From Mycobacterium sp. E2733 (lineage in GTDB: Bacteria > Actinomycetota > Actinomycetes > Mycobacteriales > Mycobacteriaceae), in NCBI RefSeq assembly GCF_001667585.1, contig NZ_LZJZ01000033.1:1-48630 (forward strand): 48,630 nucleotides of DNA, in the 5' to 3' direction. Below, in pieces: positions 19,137 through 29,906 of the stretch. Both the position numbers and the translations under genes were made by a program. The notes under the pieces were generated by a model. That model did not search any database. It saw only the letters and a program-made list of their open reading frames with translations, and was not told the origin of the DNA. Position 1 is the first letter of the stretch. Each line of letters begins with the position of its first letter.

Positions 19137-19784
19137 CTACGCCGCGCCTTCGCCGAGGTAGCGCGCCCACGCCGGGTCGAGCTCCTTGACCGTCGACAGC
19201 AGCCGCCAGTGCTGTCCCGTCGGTGGCAGCGGTGTCCGGCGCAGCACCCAGCCCAGCTCGGTGAGCAGCTTGTCGCCCTTGCGGTGGTTGCACGTCGAGC
19301 AGCAGGCGACGCAGTTCTCCCAGGAGTGGTCGCCGCCGCGGCTGCGTGGCACCACATGGTCGACGGTGTCGGCCTTGGCCCCGCAGTAGGCGCAGCAGAA
19401 CCGGTCCCGGTGCATCAGCGCGGCCCGGGTCATCGGGACGCGGGCCCGGTACGGAACGCGGACATAAGACCGCAGCTGAATCACCGAGGGCACCAGGATC
19501 GAGCTGGTGGCCGAGTGTATTACCGGCCCGGCCGGGTCGTGGTGGACCACATCGGCCTTGCCGCAGATGACCATCACGATGGCCCGCCGCATGGGCAGCG
19601 CGGTCAGCGGCTCATAGGTCGAGTTCAGCAGCAGCACCCGCCGGCGACTCCACAGGGACGCGCTCTCTTGTCGGCTGGGGGGATGGGTATCGACGCTATG
19701 CAGGCATGACGCCGTCGGGGGCCCGGTTAACCCTGCCGCGGCACCGGAACTTCGGTGACTGCGGCGTCTCTTGCCCTGCGCCAT
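19137..19784 (-). CDS. HNH endonuclease family protein (Rv2469c-like)
   Basis: A 215-residue protein with a C-terminal HNH nuclease fold. CAYCG and CSTCN supply a structural zinc site. DTVDHVVPRSRGGDHSWENC holds the DH catalytic pair and the central Asn. The N-terminal half (VLLLNSTYEPLTALPMRRAI) is the conserved HNH-associated domain of the McrA-like family common in actinobacteria. ATG 19784 follows a good AGGA spaced six bases away. It is a single gene without a neighbouring methylase, so it is probably a housekeeping nuclease of unknown target rather than a restriction enzyme. Confidence 0.85.
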   Translation of the reverse strand: MAQGKRRRSHRSSGAAAGLTGPPTASCLHSVDTHPPSRQESASLWSRRRVLLLNSTYEPLTALPMRRAIVMVICGKADVVHHDPAGPVIHSATSSILVPSVIQLRSYVRVPYRARVPMTRAALMHRDRFCCAYCGAKADTVDHVVPRSRGGDHSWENCVACCSTCNHRKGDKLLTELGWVLRRTPLPPTGQHWRLLSTVKELDPAWARYLGEGAA

Positions 19785-19917
19785 AGATCCTCCGCGGATA
19801 GTCCACCATGATTCGCCGTCAATCGCACCCCTATGGCAGGTGAACGGCATGTCGTGCGGGTGAACAGCGGGAGCGGCGTCGGCCCGGCTCGGCCCGCCGC
19901 CGCCGTGATGGACCACA

Positions 19918-20322
19918 ATGGAGGCGATGGATTCCGAGCCCCAGTCCTTCTATGACGCCGTCGGCGGTGCCGACACCTTCCATGCGATCGTGTCCCGCTT
20001 CTATGCCCAGGTCGCCGAGGATGAAATCCTGCGCCAGCTGTACCCCGAAGACGATTTGGCGGGCGCCGAGGAACGGTTGCGCATGTTCCTCGAGCAGTAC
20101 TGGGGCGGCCCGCGCACTTACTCCGACCGGCGTGGTCATCCCCGGTTGCGGATGCGCCACGTCCCGTTCCGGATCACCCCCATCGAGCGCGACGCCTGGC
20201 TGCGCTGCATGCACACCGCCGTCGCCTCGATCGACTCGGAGACCCTCGACGACGAGCACCGACGCCAGTTGCTCGATTACCTTGAGATGGCCGCCCACTC
20301 GCTGGTCAACGCGGCGTTGTGA
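19918..20322 (+). CDS. glbO: Truncated haemoglobin O (group II)
   Basis: Oxygen-binding 2-on-2 globin, membrane-associated in M. tuberculosis and linked to respiration and peroxide handling. In the 134 residues the proximal His is H81 (RMRHVPF), with distal-site residues Y29 (B10), Y42 (CD1, QLYPEDD) and W94 (G8, RDAWLRCM), all conserved for TrHb[16 protein letters not shown] is the family block. Two in-frame ATGs (19918, 19927) are possible; the second would give a more typical N-terminus ([11 protein letters not shown]). The stop overlaps the next start (TGATG), so glbO and the glucosidase are coupled. Confidence 0.94.
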   Translation: MEAMDSEPQSFYDAVGGADTFHAIVSRFYAQVAEDEILRQLYPEDDLAGAEERLRMFLEQYWGGPRTYSDRRGHPRLRMRHVPFRITPIERDAWLRCMHTAVASIDSETLDDEHRRQLLDYLEMAAHSLVNAAL

Positions 20323-21917
20323 TGTCGGCCCACGAAACTGAGCGGGGTGGGATGAACGCCAAGCCGTGGTGGTCAAACGCGGTGTTTTATCAGGTGTACC
20401 CGCGGTCGTTCGCCGACAGCAACGGCGACGGCGTTGGCGATCTGGACGGCGTGACGGCGCGGCTGGACCACCTGGAACGCCTCGGCGTCGACGCGATCTG
20501 GCTCAACCCGGTCACCGTCTCACCGATGGCCGACCACGGCTACGACGTGGCGGATCCCCGTGACATCGACCCGTTGTTCGGCGGGATGGCTGCGTTCGAG
20601 CGGCTGGTGGCGGCGGCACACGCACGGGGCGTCAAGATCACCATGGACGTGGTGCCGAACCACAGCAGTTCGGCACACCCCTGGTTCCAGGCCGCGCTTG
20701 CGGCCGGCCCGGGCACCGACGCACGCGAGCGCTATTTCTTCCGCGACGGGCGGGGCCCCCACGGGGAGCTGCCGCCGAACAACTGGACGTCGGTGTTCGG
20801 CGGGCCGGCGTGGACCCGGATCGTCGAACCGGACGGCAACCCGGGCCAGTGGTATCTGCATCTCTTCGACGCCGAGCAGCCCGATCTGAACTGGGAGCAT
20901 CCCGAGGTCTTCGACGACTTCGAGAAGACGCTGCGCTTCTGGCTGGAACGCGGCGTTGATGGCTTCCGCATCGATGTGGCACACGGGATGGCCAAGCCGT
21001 CCGACCTGCCGGACGCGACCGACGACATCAAAGTGTTGACCCACAGCGACGACGATCCGCGGTTCAACCACCCGAGCGTGCATGAGATCCACCGCGGAAT
21101 CCGCGCGATCGTCGACGACTATCCGGGGGCGGTGACCATCGGCGAGGTGTGGGTCATGGACAACGCCCGCTGGGCCGAGTATTTGCGGCCCGACGAACTG
21201 CACCTCGGCTTCAACTTCCGGCTGACGAAGATCGGCTTCGATGCGGCCGCGGTTCACCACGCGATCGATAACTCGTTGGCGGCCACCGCCCTCGAAAACG
21301 CCACGCCCACCTGGACCCTGTCCAACCACGACGTGGGCCGCGAGGTCACCCGTTACGGCGACGGCGAGATCGGACTGCGCCGGGCACGCGCCATGGCCAT
21401 GGTGATGCTGGCCCTGCCGGGCGCGGTGTTCATCTACAACGGCGAGGAGCTGGGGCTGCCGGACGTGGAACTTCCCGACGACGTGCTGCAGGACCCGACG
21501 TGGGAACGCTCCGGGCACACCGAGCGCGGCCGCGACAAGTGCCGGGTTCCCATCCCGTGGTCGGGCGACGCTCCCCCGTTCGGGTTCTCCTCGTCGCCCG
21601 ACACGTGGTTACCGATGCCGCAGGAATGGGCGACGCTGACCGTCGAGAAGCAGACGGCGGCCCCCGAGTCGACGTTCTCGTTCTTCCAGCACGTCATCAA
21701 GGTGCGCAAGGAGCGCACCGAGTTTGGGGGTGAGGAGATCGATTGGCTGGATGCGCCGCGCGGTGCGCTGATCTTCCGGCGCCGCGGCGGCGGGGCGGTG
21801 TGCGCTCTGAATGCCGGGCGCCGGCCGATCCCGCTGCCGCCGGGAGAGCTCATCGTGGCCAGCGCCCCGCTGGTCAACGGCCAACTTGCGCCGGACGCCA
21901 CGGCCTGGCTGGCCTGA
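20322..21917 (+). CDS. aglA: Alpha-glucosidase / oligo-1,6-glucosidase, glycoside hydrolase family 13
   Basis: A cytosolic (beta/alpha)8-barrel enzyme splitting alpha-glucosidic bonds in short malto- or isomalto-oligosaccharides. The 531-residue product starts near WWSNAVFYQVYPRSFADSNG and has NHSSSAHPWF (region I), GFRIDVAHGM with nucleophile D218, IGEVWVM with acid/base E275, and SNHDVGR with D337. The calcium-like loop D-x-N-x-D is visible in DSNGDGVGD. The ATG at 20322 overlaps the glbO stop by one base. A later ATG (20352) is also possible. The constant pairing with glbO is seen in other mycobacteria; its reason is unknown. Confidence 0.92.
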   Translation: MSAHETERGGMNAKPWWSNAVFYQVYPRSFADSNGDGVGDLDGVTARLDHLERLGVDAIWLNPVTVSPMADHGYDVADPRDIDPLFGGMAAFERLVAAAHARGVKITMDVVPNHSSSAHPWFQAALAAGPGTDARERYFFRDGRGPHGELPPNNWTSVFGGPAWTRIVEPDGNPGQWYLHLFDAEQPDLNWEHPEVFDDFEKTLRFWLERGVDGFRIDVAHGMAKPSDLPDATDDIKVLTHSDDDPRFNHPSVHEIHRGIRAIVDDYPGAVTIGEVWVMDNARWAEYLRPDELHLGFNFRLTKIGFDAAAVHHAIDNSLAATALENATPTWTLSNHDVGREVTRYGDGEIGLRRARAMAMVMLALPGAVFIYNGEELGLPDVELPDDVLQDPTWERSGHTERGRDKCRVPIPWSGDAPPFGFSSSPDTWLPMPQEWATLTVEKQTAAPESTFSFFQHVIKVRKERTEFGGEEIDWLDAPRGALIFRRRGGGAVCALNAGRRPIPLPPGELIVASAPLVNGQLAPDATAWLA

Positions 21918-22093
21918 ACGGAGGCCCAAAGGAGCCGGCGAGCAGTCGGTTTCGCCGTGCGGCCGGCCCATTACTCAGAGTGTGGGTTGGAAAAGCAGAT
22001 ACCCCGCCGGGGTACTCTCGTGCCATGACGCGATCGAAACCCGGCTTCGGGTCGTAAGCTGACGCGGTGCGCCCCCCGGCGAAAGGCGGATTG

Positions 22094-22726
22094 GTGGATA
22101 ACACGTTGCGATGGGTGGTGACGGCGCTCTTCGCCATCAGCTTCGCAGCCTACGCGTATTTCCTTGTCGCCCAACGCCGCTGCTGGACGAGCGTCATCAG
22201 CCAGCTGTTACACCTGGCGATGTCGGCCGTGATGATCTTGATGGCCTGGGGCGTGGGGATGACCCTGCCGACGGTCGCGGCGACGATGTGCTTCCTGCTG
22301 GGCGGCGCCTGGTTCGTCAGCATCGCGGGCCACACGCCGTGGGCCGTCGATGGCAGGCTGACGAACTACTACTACGCCGTGATGATGGTGGCGATGGCCT
22401 GGATGTACGGGGCGATGAACGGTAGCTTGCCGGGCCGTTCCGAGCACTCGGGCGGCGACGCGATGAGCATGCCCGCACACGACGCCGCGCCGGGGCCGCA
22501 GCACTCGGCACACCACATGCCCCAGGCCGTGCCCGACTGGGTTGCCATGGTGAACTGGACCGCGGCCCTGGGGTTCGCCGCGGTGGCGATCTACTGGGCG
22601 TACCGCTGGATGGCGCGGCGCTGGACGAACCTCATGCCGCGCGCCGTTCGGCTCACGCACGCGCAGATCGTCACTCAGGCAGTCACCGCCGCCGGGACGG
22701 CACTGATGTTCGCCGACATCGTGTGA
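22094..22726 (+). CDS. DUF5134 integral membrane protein (Rv2473-like)
   Basis: 210 residues with about six predicted membrane helices: four in the first 110 residues (first NTLRWVVTALFAISFAAYAY), then a soluble Met/His-rich linker (GGDAMSMPAHDAAPG, QHSAHHMPQ), then two more. The function is unknown. Met- and His-rich linkers often bind copper, which is inference only. The GTG at 22094 is preferred because GAAAGG precedes it at proper spacing; a GTG at 22067 would add nine residues without a ribosome site. Compared with M. tuberculosis, the small gene Rv2472 usually upstream of it is missing. Confidence 0.78.
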   Translation: MDNTLRWVVTALFAISFAAYAYFLVAQRRCWTSVISQLLHLAMSAVMILMAWGVGMTLPTVAATMCFLLGGAWFVSIAGHTPWAVDGRLTNYYYAVMMVAMAWMYGAMNGSLPGRSEHSGGDAMSMPAHDAAPGPQHSAHHMPQAVPDWVAMVNWTAALGFAAVAIYWAYRWMARRWTNLMPRAVRLTHAQIVTQAVTAAGTALMFADIV

Positions 22727-22784
22727 GCCGAATCCCCGACCTCGCGACTCAGCGCCAGGCTGGTCGCTCCTCTATACCTAGTAC

Positions 22785-23819
22785 ATGGCGACCTACGCGT
22801 GGACAGTGATCGGGGCGGGACCCGCGGGAATTGCTGCGGTGGGGAGGCTGCTCGATCGGGGCATACCGCCCGACAAGATCGCCTGGATCGATCCCGCCTT
22901 CGCCGGCGGAGACCTGGGTGGTAAGTGGCGGTCGGTGTCCAGCAACACCATTGCCGGGACTTTCCTGAGCTTCTTGAATGGCTCTGCGTCCTTTCGGTTT
23001 TCACAGGCCCCGCCCCTGCCGCTGGCCGAAGTCGATCCGGAGGAGACCTGCGCCCTTGCCCTGGTCGCCGACCCGTTGGTGTGGGTCACCGAGCGCCTGC
23101 GCGAACGGGTGCACGTGTTCGAGACGACGGCCACCACCCTGTCCCTGCAGCGACGGCAGTGGCGGATCGAAACGCAGGATCCGGAACTGACCTCCAACAA
23201 CGTGATCCTCGCGATCGGCGCGGAACCCAAGAGGCTCGACTATCCCCTTGCTGAGATTCCGGTCGAGGTCGCCCTCGATGCAGACCAGCTTGCCGGGGTG
23301 CCGTTGGAAGGCGCGACGGTTGCCGTCTTCGGCTCGTCACACTCGGCGATGATCGCGTTACCGCATCTACTGCGGCTTCCCGTCGACAGGGTGATCAATT
23401 TCTACCGCAGCCCGCTCAAATACGCTGTCTACCTGGATGATTGGATCCTATTCGACGACACCGGCCTGAAGGGGCGAGCCGCCGTGTGGGCCCGCGAGAA
23501 CATCGACGGGGTGTATCCGGAACGGTTGGAGAGGTGCTGGGTTGCCGCCCCGGACTTCGAGGAGAGGATCGCGGAGTGCGACCACGTCGTCTACACCGTG
23601 GGTTTCGAGCAGCGGAAGCTGCCCGAGACGCCCCAGTGGGGCCCGCTGCAATACAACCGGATGAACGGAATCCTTGCCCCCGGCCTGTTCGGGCTGGGCA
23701 TCGCCTTCCCGGAGTACGCCGAAGACCCATACGGCTACGGGCAATACCGCGTGGGCCTCAAGAAGTTCATGGACTACCTGGACTCGGTTCTTCCGTTGTG
23801 GATGGTCTACGGCACCTGA
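22785..23819 (+). CDS. FAD/NAD(P)-dependent oxidoreductase, lineage-specific
   Basis: A 344-residue flavoprotein. An N-terminal Rossmann motif GAGPAG (10-15) in TVIGAGPAGIAAVGRLLDRG binds FAD; GGDLGGKWRSVSSNT follows. A second nucleotide site is seen near residue 180 (VAVFGSSHSAMIALPHLL). The late ATG-type motif HVVYTVGFEQ and C-terminal GLGIAFPEYAEDPYGYGQYR complete a pyridine-nucleotide-disulfide-like or SidA-like monooxygenase fold, without the CxxC redox pair. The substrate is unknown. It has no counterpart in the M. tuberculosis gene order, where the DUF5134 gene is followed directly by Rv2474c. TATACC lies six bases before the ATG, compatible with a leaderless transcript. Confidence 0.78.
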   Translation: MATYAWTVIGAGPAGIAAVGRLLDRGIPPDKIAWIDPAFAGGDLGGKWRSVSSNTIAGTFLSFLNGSASFRFSQAPPLPLAEVDPEETCALALVADPLVWVTERLRERVHVFETTATTLSLQRRQWRIETQDPELTSNNVILAIGAEPKRLDYPLAEIPVEVALDADQLAGVPLEGATVAVFGSSHSAMIALPHLLRLPVDRVINFYRSPLKYAVYLDDWILFDDTGLKGRAAVWARENIDGVYPERLERCWVAAPDFEERIAECDHVVYTVGFEQRKLPETPQWGPLQYNRMNGILAPGLFGLGIAFPEYAEDPYGYGQYRVGLKKFMDYLDSVLPLWMVYGT

Positions 23820-23875
23820 CGAGTCACCTTGCCTGCCCGGCATTCAACTCATGATGATTCGGAACGCCCGGGGCG

Positions 23876-24550
23876 TCAGCGCAGCAGCAGAGCCGGGTCG
23901 CCGCGGCGCCGGTACACCGAGCCGAACCGGGCGTCGATGCGCAACCAGGTTGGCAGGATCCGGACCCTGATCATTTCGTCGGCGTCGACGGCCTCCGGTG
24001 ACTGCGGCAGAAAACCCATTGCGGTCAAGGCGAACACACACCGCATCGGCAACCCCACGCTTGCGTCGGCGGAGCTCACCTGGATGACCTCCTGGTCGAG
24101 CAGCGAGACGGGCGGACCGTGAGAACTGCCGTGTTCCTTGGCAAGTCGCGCGCCGCGCTGCGCCAGGTCGAGCATCACCCGGGCGGGTACGTCCTCGAGG
24201 TGGGTGAAGCCGGAGTCCGGGGGCAACGCACCCCGCCACGCGGAGTCCATCCCGAAGCCGGGATCGACGTAGCCCGAGTCTTCGTCCATCGCGGACAGGC
24301 CGCGCGCCAGGGCATCCGCGCCCACGGACAGGTCCTCGGGCCGCACCTCGCCCCCCACCACCCGGCTGGCCAGGACGTCGAAACCCGTTGCCACCCAAGC
24401 CGTCAGGAGTCCAGCCGATCGAGTGCGGAGGCGAATGACCGCGGCGTCGTCGAGTCGCAGCGCGTAATCGACGAACGCGGTCAGGTCCCTGCGCTGGGCG
24501 GCCCGGTCCTGCGGCCCCAGCCACAGGCCGCGGTCAACTACCGAATCCAC
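23876..24550 (-). CDS. Conserved hypothetical protein (Rv2474c-like)
   Basis: A mostly helical, soluble protein of about 224 residues with no domain I recognise. Visible blocks are AFVDYALRLDDAAVIRLRTR, AWVATGFDVLASRVVGGEVR, DPGFGMDSAWRGALPP and EVIQVSSADASVGLPMRC. The start is uncertain: GTG at 24550 overlaps the end of the thioesterase gene by 13 bases and gives a length near the M. tuberculosis protein. Being directly downstream of the gdh-thioesterase pair on the same strand suggests cotranscription. It converges with the flavoprotein gene. Confidence 0.72.
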   Translation of the reverse strand: MDSVVDRGLWLGPQDRAAQRRDLTAFVDYALRLDDAAVIRLRTRSAGLLTAWVATGFDVLASRVVGGEVRPEDLSVGADALARGLSAMDEDSGYVDPGFGMDSAWRGALPPDSGFTHLEDVPARVMLDLAQRGARLAKEHGSSHGPPVSLLDQEVIQVSSADASVGLPMRCVFALTAMGFLPQSPEAVDADEMIRVRILPTWLRIDARFGSVYRRRGDPALLLR

Positions 24551-24951
24551 CGCTGCAGATACTCCCGATGGTGGGGGGAGAGCCGCACCAGCCGCTCCTC
24601 CTCGATGTGGACCGCCGCCAGTTGCGATTCGGCGATGACGGCGGGCTTGGATTCCGGATCCGCGGACACCGAGCGCACCTCGTAGCCCAGCGTGAAGTCG
24701 ACCGCCCGTAGCCGCTTGGTCCACATCGTCACCTGTAGCGGCGAATCGACCAGCCGCAGCTGACCTTTATAGGTCACCTTGACTTCGGCGATCAGCAACC
24801 CAATGGTCAAGATGTCGACCTCGAACGCTTCGCGCAGGAACTGGACCCGCGCCTCCTCCAGAATCGTGACCATGGTGGCGTGGTTGACGTGCTGGTACAT
24901 GTCGATGTCCGACCAGCGCACCGGTACGGGGGCGACGAAGCCGACGCTCAA
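24538..24951 (-). CDS. Hotdog-fold acyl-CoA thioesterase (4HBT family, Rv2475c-like)
   Basis: 137 residues with the 4-hydroxybenzoyl-CoA thioesterase signature [20 protein letters not shown] (catalytic Asp plus the HVN motif), then [14 protein letters not shown] and the hotdog strand [11 protein letters not shown]. It hydrolyses an acyl-CoA of unknown chain. The TTG at 24951 overlaps the gdh stop by four bases (TTGA), which fixes the start better than any downstream ATG, since the next Met lies inside the catalytic motif. It is coupled to glutamate dehydrogenase, an arrangement kept in M. tuberculosis. Confidence 0.86.
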   Translation of the reverse strand: MSVGFVAPVPVRWSDIDMYQHVNHATMVTILEEARVQFLREAFEVDILTIGLLIAEVKVTYKGQLRLVDSPLQVTMWTKRLRAVDFTLGYEVRSVSADPESKPAVIAESQLAAVHIEEERLVRLSPHHREYLQRWIR

Positions 24952-27900
24952 CTGGACGAACCTCTTCCGCTGGTGCGGGTCATGCGCCGGATCTGACGCG
25001 CGGCCACCGACAGCGTCGCGAGATCCTTGTCCCCGCTTTCCTGAATTTCGATGAGGGTGCGGCGGGCCCGCTCCACCCGTGAAGCGGACAGGTGTTCCCA
25101 CTCGGCGATCTTCTCCTCGCCGCTTTCGTTCGGCTCCCCCACGGCGAGCACATCGAAGCACAACGATCGCAGCGAGGCATAGATGTCGTCGCGAATCGCC
25201 AAGCGCGCCAGGGAATGCCAGCGGTCGTTGCGGGGCAGTTCGGAAACCGCCGTCAGCAGGCCGTCGGTGCCCAACCGGTCCATCAGGGCGAAATAGGTGT
25301 CCGCGACCTCGGCGGCGTCAATGTCGTTGATGTCGCCGATGTCGATGATGTCCAGCAGGCTGAAGCGGTACAGCCCGGCGGCGATCATGTACGCCAGGTC
25401 GTCGGGTGCACCCTGGGAGGAGAATTCGGCGGCTTCCTTTTCGACGATCGCCTTGTCGTCGCCGCGCAGCCACTCCGACATCCGGGGGGTCAGGTCTTTG
25501 ACCTTCGCGGCGAACCGGTTGATCTCGGCGCCGACGGCCAGCGGCTGTGGACGGTAGTTGAGCAGCCAGCGGCCGGCACGGTCGATCAGCCGTCGGGTGT
25601 CGAGTGTGAGCCGGTCCGACAGCGCGACCGGCAGATTCGCCGCGCGGATCCGCCGCCAGATCTCCCCCACGCCGAAGATGGCGTCGGTGGCGACGTACGT
25701 CCGCACCGCGTCGACCGGTCCGACACCGACGTCCTCGGTGATCCGGAACGCGTAGCTGATGCCGGCGGTGTCGACCAGGTCGTTGATCAGCATGGTGGTG
25801 ACGATCTCGCGGCGCAGCTGGTGGGTGCGGATCTCCCGGCTGAACCGCTCCCGCAACGGCGTCGGGAAGTATTGCGGCAGCCGGGATGCGAACACATCCT
25901 GCTCGGTCAGTTCGGTGTTCAGCATCTCCTCTTTGAGCCCGAGTTTGACGTGCGCCATCAAGGTGCACAGCTCGGGCGACGTCAGGCCGATGCCGGCCTC
26001 ACACCGCCGGTCGATCTCTTTTTCCGACGGCAGCGCTTCCAGTTCGCGGTTGAGCCCCCGCTCGTCGACGAGATACTGAATCTGCCTGCCGTGCACTGGA
26101 AGCAGGCTGGCCGCGTTGGCACGGCTGGTGCCGATCAAGTCGTTCTGGTCCTCGTTGTCGGTGAGCACCAGCCGCGCGACCTCGTCGGTCATCGACTCCA
26201 GCAACTCTTTGCGCTCGTCGGGGTCGACCCTGCCGGCGATGACCAGCGAGTCGATCAGGATCTTGATGTTGACCTCGTGGTCCGAACAGTCCACACCGGC
26301 GGAGTTGTCCATCGCGTCCGTGTTGATGCGCCCGCCCGACAGATCGAACTCGACCCGGCCCAGGGCGGTCACCCCCAGGTTCCCGCCCTCGCCGATCACT
26401 CTGGCGCGCACCTGACTTGCGTTGACCCGCACCGGATCGTTGGCGCGATCGCCGACGTCGGCGTCGGACTCTGACTCGGCTTTGATGTAGGTGCCGATGC
26501 CGCCGTTGAACAGCAGATCGACCGGCGCCTGCAAGATCGCCTTGATCAGGTTGGGCGGCGTCATTTCCGTGATCTCGCCGTCGATGCCCAGCGCGTCGCG
26601 CACCTGCGGGCTGACGGGGATGGATTTGTGCTCGCGGCTGTACACCCCGCCGCCCTCGCTGATCAACGACTTGTCGTAGTCCTCCCAGCTGGACCGCGGC
26701 AGGTCGAACATCCGCCGGCGTTCCTCCCAGGAGGCCGCGGGGTCGGGGTCGGGGTCGAGGAAGACGTGCCGGTGATCGAAGGCGGCGATCAACCTGATGT
26801 GCTTGGACAGCAGCATGCCGTTGCCGAACACGTCGCCGCTCATATCGCCGATGCCCACCACCGTGAAGTCCTCGGCCTGGGTGTCGACGCCCATCTCACG
26901 GAAGTGTCGCTTGACGGCCTCCCATGCGCCCCGGGCCGTGATGCCCATCGCCTTGTGGTCGTAGCCCACCGATCCGCCGGACGCGAAGGCGTCACCCAAC
27001 CAGAATCCGTAGGACTTCGCGACGTCGTTGGCGATGTCGGAGAAGGTAGCGGTGCCCTTGTCCGCCGCCACCACCAGGTAGGCGTCGTCACCGTCGCGCC
27101 GTATCACCTCGGGCGGCGGGCTGACCTTTCTTGTTGCGTGATCGACGTTGTCGGTGACGTCGAGCAGCCCCGAGATGAACAGCTGATAGCAGGCGACGCC
27201 TTCGGCGCGGGTGGCATCGCGGTCCTCCGCCTGATCGCCGGTCGCCATCGGCGGCCGCTTGACGACGAAGCCGCCCTTGGCCCCCACCGGCACGATGACG
27301 GCGTTCTTCACCGCCTGCGCCTTGACCAGGCCCAGGATCTCGGTGCGAAAATCGTCGCGACGGTCCGACCAGCGCAGCCCGCCCCGGGCCACCGGTCCGA
27401 ACCGCAGGTGCACGCCTTCGACGCGGGGCGAATAGACGAAGATCTCGTACTTGGGACGCGGCAGGGGCAACTCGTCGATGAGCTGCGCATTGAGCTTGAG
27501 CGCCAAGACGTTTCGGGCGCGGGCCGAACCCTCACGCGTCACAAAGTAATTGGTGCGCAACGTCGCCTGAACCAGCGATGCGAACGCCCGCAGGATGCGG
27601 TCGGTGTCCAGGCTCATCAAGGCGTCGATGTCGGCGGCTACCGCGGACGCCGCCGCTTGTGCGTCGCGGTTGGTTGACGCGCCCGACGGCCGGGGATCGA
27701 AAAGCGCCTCGAACAGGGCGACCAGCGATCGCGCGGTGGAGGGGTGCTCGTTCAGCACCGACTCGATGTAGGACTGGCTGTACGGAAAGCCCGCCTGCCG
27801 TAAGTATTTCGCGTAGGCGCGCAGCAGCACGACCTGCTGCCAGGTCAGCCGGGCGCGCATGACGAGTTCGTTGAACCGGTCGATCTCGACGCGACCCTGC

Positions 27901-29786
27901 CAGATCGCGGTGACCGCGTCGGCGAACCGCTGTGCGGTCGCGTCGCGGTCGGCCGTCGTGCTCGCCGGCGCGATCGTGGGGTGCGTCGAGATCTTGAACT
28001 GGTAGATCCACACCGGCAGCCCGTCCGGGCGGGTGACGGTGAACGGTCGCTCCTCGAGCACCACCACGCCCATGCTTTGCAGCATGGGCAGCAGCTGGCT
28101 CAGGGAGGCGGTGCGTCCGCCCAGAAACCAGGTCAGCTGGGCGGCCCCGTCCTCGCCGCGTTCGGAGAACACCAACTTGACCGAATTGTCCTGCAGCTCT
28201 TCGATGATGCCGATGTGCTCGATCGCATCGGCCGGGGTCACGGCCTGCTTGTAGACCTCGGAGAAGGCGGCGCCGTAGTGCTCCGCATCGGCCTGTTCGA
28301 CCGAGCCTTCCGCGGCCGCCCCGATCAACCGGTCGGTCCAGGTCCGGGCTGCTTCGCTCAGCAGCCCCTGGATGCGGACCCGGTTGTCCTCGGAGACGTC
28401 GACCGGTGCCGCATCTTCGGGCAAGCGAACCATGAAATGCATCAGGGCCCAAGGTGATTCGCTGACACGAGCGGTGAATTCCAGCCGCGTGCCACCGAAC
28501 TCGCGGACCAGGATGTCCTCGATTCGCAGCCGCACCTGGGTGGTGTAGCGATCGCGGGGCAGGTAGACCAGGCATGAGACGAAGTATTGAAGCCGGTCGG
28601 CGCGCAGGAACAACAACGCACGCCGTTGGGATCCCAGATCCACCACCGCTTTGGCCATCGTCAAGAGCCGTTCGGCGCTCAGCGTGAAAAGCTCTGAGCG
28701 CGGGACGGTTTGAATGACGTCGAGCAGCAGTTGGCCAGGGTGGATCGGGTCGCTGTCGGCCATGGCGAGCGCGTCGCGCACCCGGGTCGAGATCGTCGGG
28801 ATTTCCAGAACGTCCGCGTTCATGGCGGCGACGGTGAAGAGCCCGACGAAGCGGTGCTCGACTACGCCGTCGTCGCCGCCGACGTTTTCCCGAACCGCAA
28901 CGGCGTACGGGTAGGCGCCGTAGCGCAGGTAGCTGCCGACGACCGATTGCGCCAACACCAGCAACTTGTCGTCATCCGTCAGCCGGGGGCGGGCACCGGT
29001 GCGGGAGCGCAGCACGCCCAACCCGGGTGACCCGTCGCCGGAGACCCGGCCCTCGTGCACGCGGCAACGTTGGTAGCCCAGCAGCAGGAAGTTACCGTTG
29101 CCCAGCCAGCGCAGCAGCGCCGCGACATCGTCGCGGTCGGGGGCCGAGAAGTGGCCTTGCGCGTTGCTTTCGACTTCCGCGGCCAGGCCACTCAGGGTGG
29201 AGATCAACGCGCCCGCGTCGCTGGCGACCTGTTGCACGTCGGACAGGACCTTGGGCAACAGCCGTTCGACTTCGGCGAGGCCCTTGCTGTCGACCGCGGG
29301 CAGCAGTTGCACGTGTATCCACGCCTCGCCCACGTATTGCGGGGCGCCGGGCGGTTTCGGTTCGATGCTGACCAGGTCGCCCGCGGGGTTGCGGTGCACC
29401 TCGAACACCGGCGTCATGATGGCCGCGTAGGGCACACCGAGCCGGTGTAGCAGCACCGTGACGGAGTCCATCAGCATCCCGCCGTGGTCGGTGACGACCT
29501 GCAGCGCGGGCCCGAATCCGGCCGGGTCGTCCGGAGGGTAGACCGCGACCCGGCTTTGGCCGGCAGGTCGGTGCTGACCGAGCCGATAGTGCGCCCCGAG
29601 CATGGCCGGAGTCACGATGGCGGTTGGGACGGTCAGGTCGATAGGGCCGGACTCCGCCCCGGGTTCGTCGCCGTGCGGGCCGCGATAGCTCTCGATATAG
29701 GCCTTCGCGATCCAGTCGGGAATGTCCTGCTGCGTGAAGTCGGTCCACGGCTTGAGGGCCTGCTTGGCTCCGGGATCGATCGTCAT
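24948..29786 (-). CDS. gdh: NAD-specific glutamate dehydrogenase, 180-kDa class
   Basis: Oxidises glutamate to 2-oxoglutarate and ammonia with NAD. The 1612-residue protein belongs to the large GDH class, with N-terminal ACT-like regulatory regions, a central catalytic domain including [20 protein letters not shown] and the substrate Lys in [12 protein letters not shown] (about 826-837), the NAD-binding [20 protein letters not shown], and a long helical C-terminal part. In mycobacteria this enzyme is inhibited by unphosphorylated GarA in the PknG pathway. The ATG at 29786 ([14 protein letters not shown]) matches the family N-terminus; the open frame extends upstream without similarity. The thioesterase gene overlaps its stop. 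Confidence 0.95.
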   Translation of the reverse strand: MTIDPGAKQALKPWTDFTQQDIPDWIAKAYIESYRGPHGDEPGAESGPIDLTVPTAIVTPAMLGAHYRLGQHRPAGQSRVAVYPPDDPAGFGPALQVVTDHGGMLMDSVTVLLHRLGVPYAAIMTPVFEVHRNPAGDLVSIEPKPPGAPQYVGEAWIHVQLLPAVDSKGLAEVERLLPKVLSDVQQVASDAGALISTLSGLAAEVESNAQGHFSAPDRDDVAALLRWLGNGNFLLLGYQRCRVHEGRVSGDGSPGLGVLRSRTGARPRLTDDDKLLVLAQSVVGSYLRYGAYPYAVAVRENVGGDDGVVEHRFVGLFTVAAMNADVLEIPTISTRVRDALAMADSDPIHPGQLLLDVIQTVPRSELFTLSAERLLTMAKAVVDLGSQRRALLFLRADRLQYFVSCLVYLPRDRYTTQVRLRIEDILVREFGGTRLEFTARVSESPWALMHFMVRLPEDAAPVDVSEDNRVRIQGLLSEAARTWTDRLIGAAAEGSVEQADAEHYGAAFSEVYKQAVTPADAIEHIGIIEELQDNSVKLVFSERGEDGAAQLTWFLGGRTASLSQLLPMLQSMGVVVLEERPFTVTRPDGLPVWIYQFKISTHPTIAPASTTADRDATAQRFADAVTAIWQGRVEIDRFNELVMRARLTWQQVVLLRAYAKYLRQAGFPYSQSYIESVLNEHPSTARSLVALFEALFDPRPSGASTNRDAQAAASAVAADIDALMSLDTDRILRAFASLVQATLRTNYFVTREGSARARNVLALKLNAQLIDELPLPRPKYEIFVYSPRVEGVHLRFGPVARGGLRWSDRRDDFRTEILGLVKAQAVKNAVIVPVGAKGGFVVKRPPMATGDQAEDRDATRAEGVACYQLFISGLLDVTDNVDHATRKVSPPPEVIRRDGDDAYLVVAADKGTATFSDIANDVAKSYGFWLGDAFASGGSVGYDHKAMGITARGAWEAVKRHFREMGVDTQAEDFTVVGIGDMSGDVFGNGMLLSKHIRLIAAFDHRHVFLDPDPDPAASWEERRRMFDLPRSSWEDYDKSLISEGGGVYSREHKSIPVSPQVRDALGIDGEITEMTPPNLIKAILQAPVDLLFNGGIGTYIKAESESDADVGDRANDPVRVNASQVRARVIGEGGNLGVTALGRVEFDLSGGRINTDAMDNSAGVDCSDHEVNIKILIDSLVIAGRVDPDERKELLESMTDEVARLVLTDNEDQNDLIGTSRANAASLLPVHGRQIQYLVDERGLNRELEALPSEKEIDRRCEAGIGLTSPELCTLMAHVKLGLKEEMLNTELTEQDVFASRLPQYFPTPLRERFSREIRTHQLRREIVTTMLINDLVDTAGISYAFRITEDVGVGPVDAVRTYVATDAIFGVGEIWRRIRAANLPVALSDRLTLDTRRLIDRAGRWLLNYRPQPLAVGAEINRFAAKVKDLTPRMSEWLRGDDKAIVEKEAAEFSSQGAPDDLAYMIAAGLYRFSLLDIIDIGDINDIDAAEVADTYFALMDRLGTDGLLTAVSELPRNDRWHSLARLAIRDDIYASLRSLCFDVLAVGEPNESGEEKIAEWEHLSASRVERARRTLIEIQESGDKDLATLSVAARQIRRMTRTSGRGSSS

Positions 29787-29906
29787 GCCGATGGCTCCCA
29801 ACTCGTGACCAACGCCACTGTGCTCAACCGCCCACTCTCCCCCGCAAGCGGGGTGCACCCGCCGCGGCCGCCTGGGCCGCATCGTCGGGGTGCTGCGCAG
29901 CTGACA

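Noticed and set aside
19137..19784. Restriction-modification system around the HNH nuclease
   Set aside because: There is no methyltransferase nearby, and the gene has the same neighbours in M. tuberculosis, so it is backbone.
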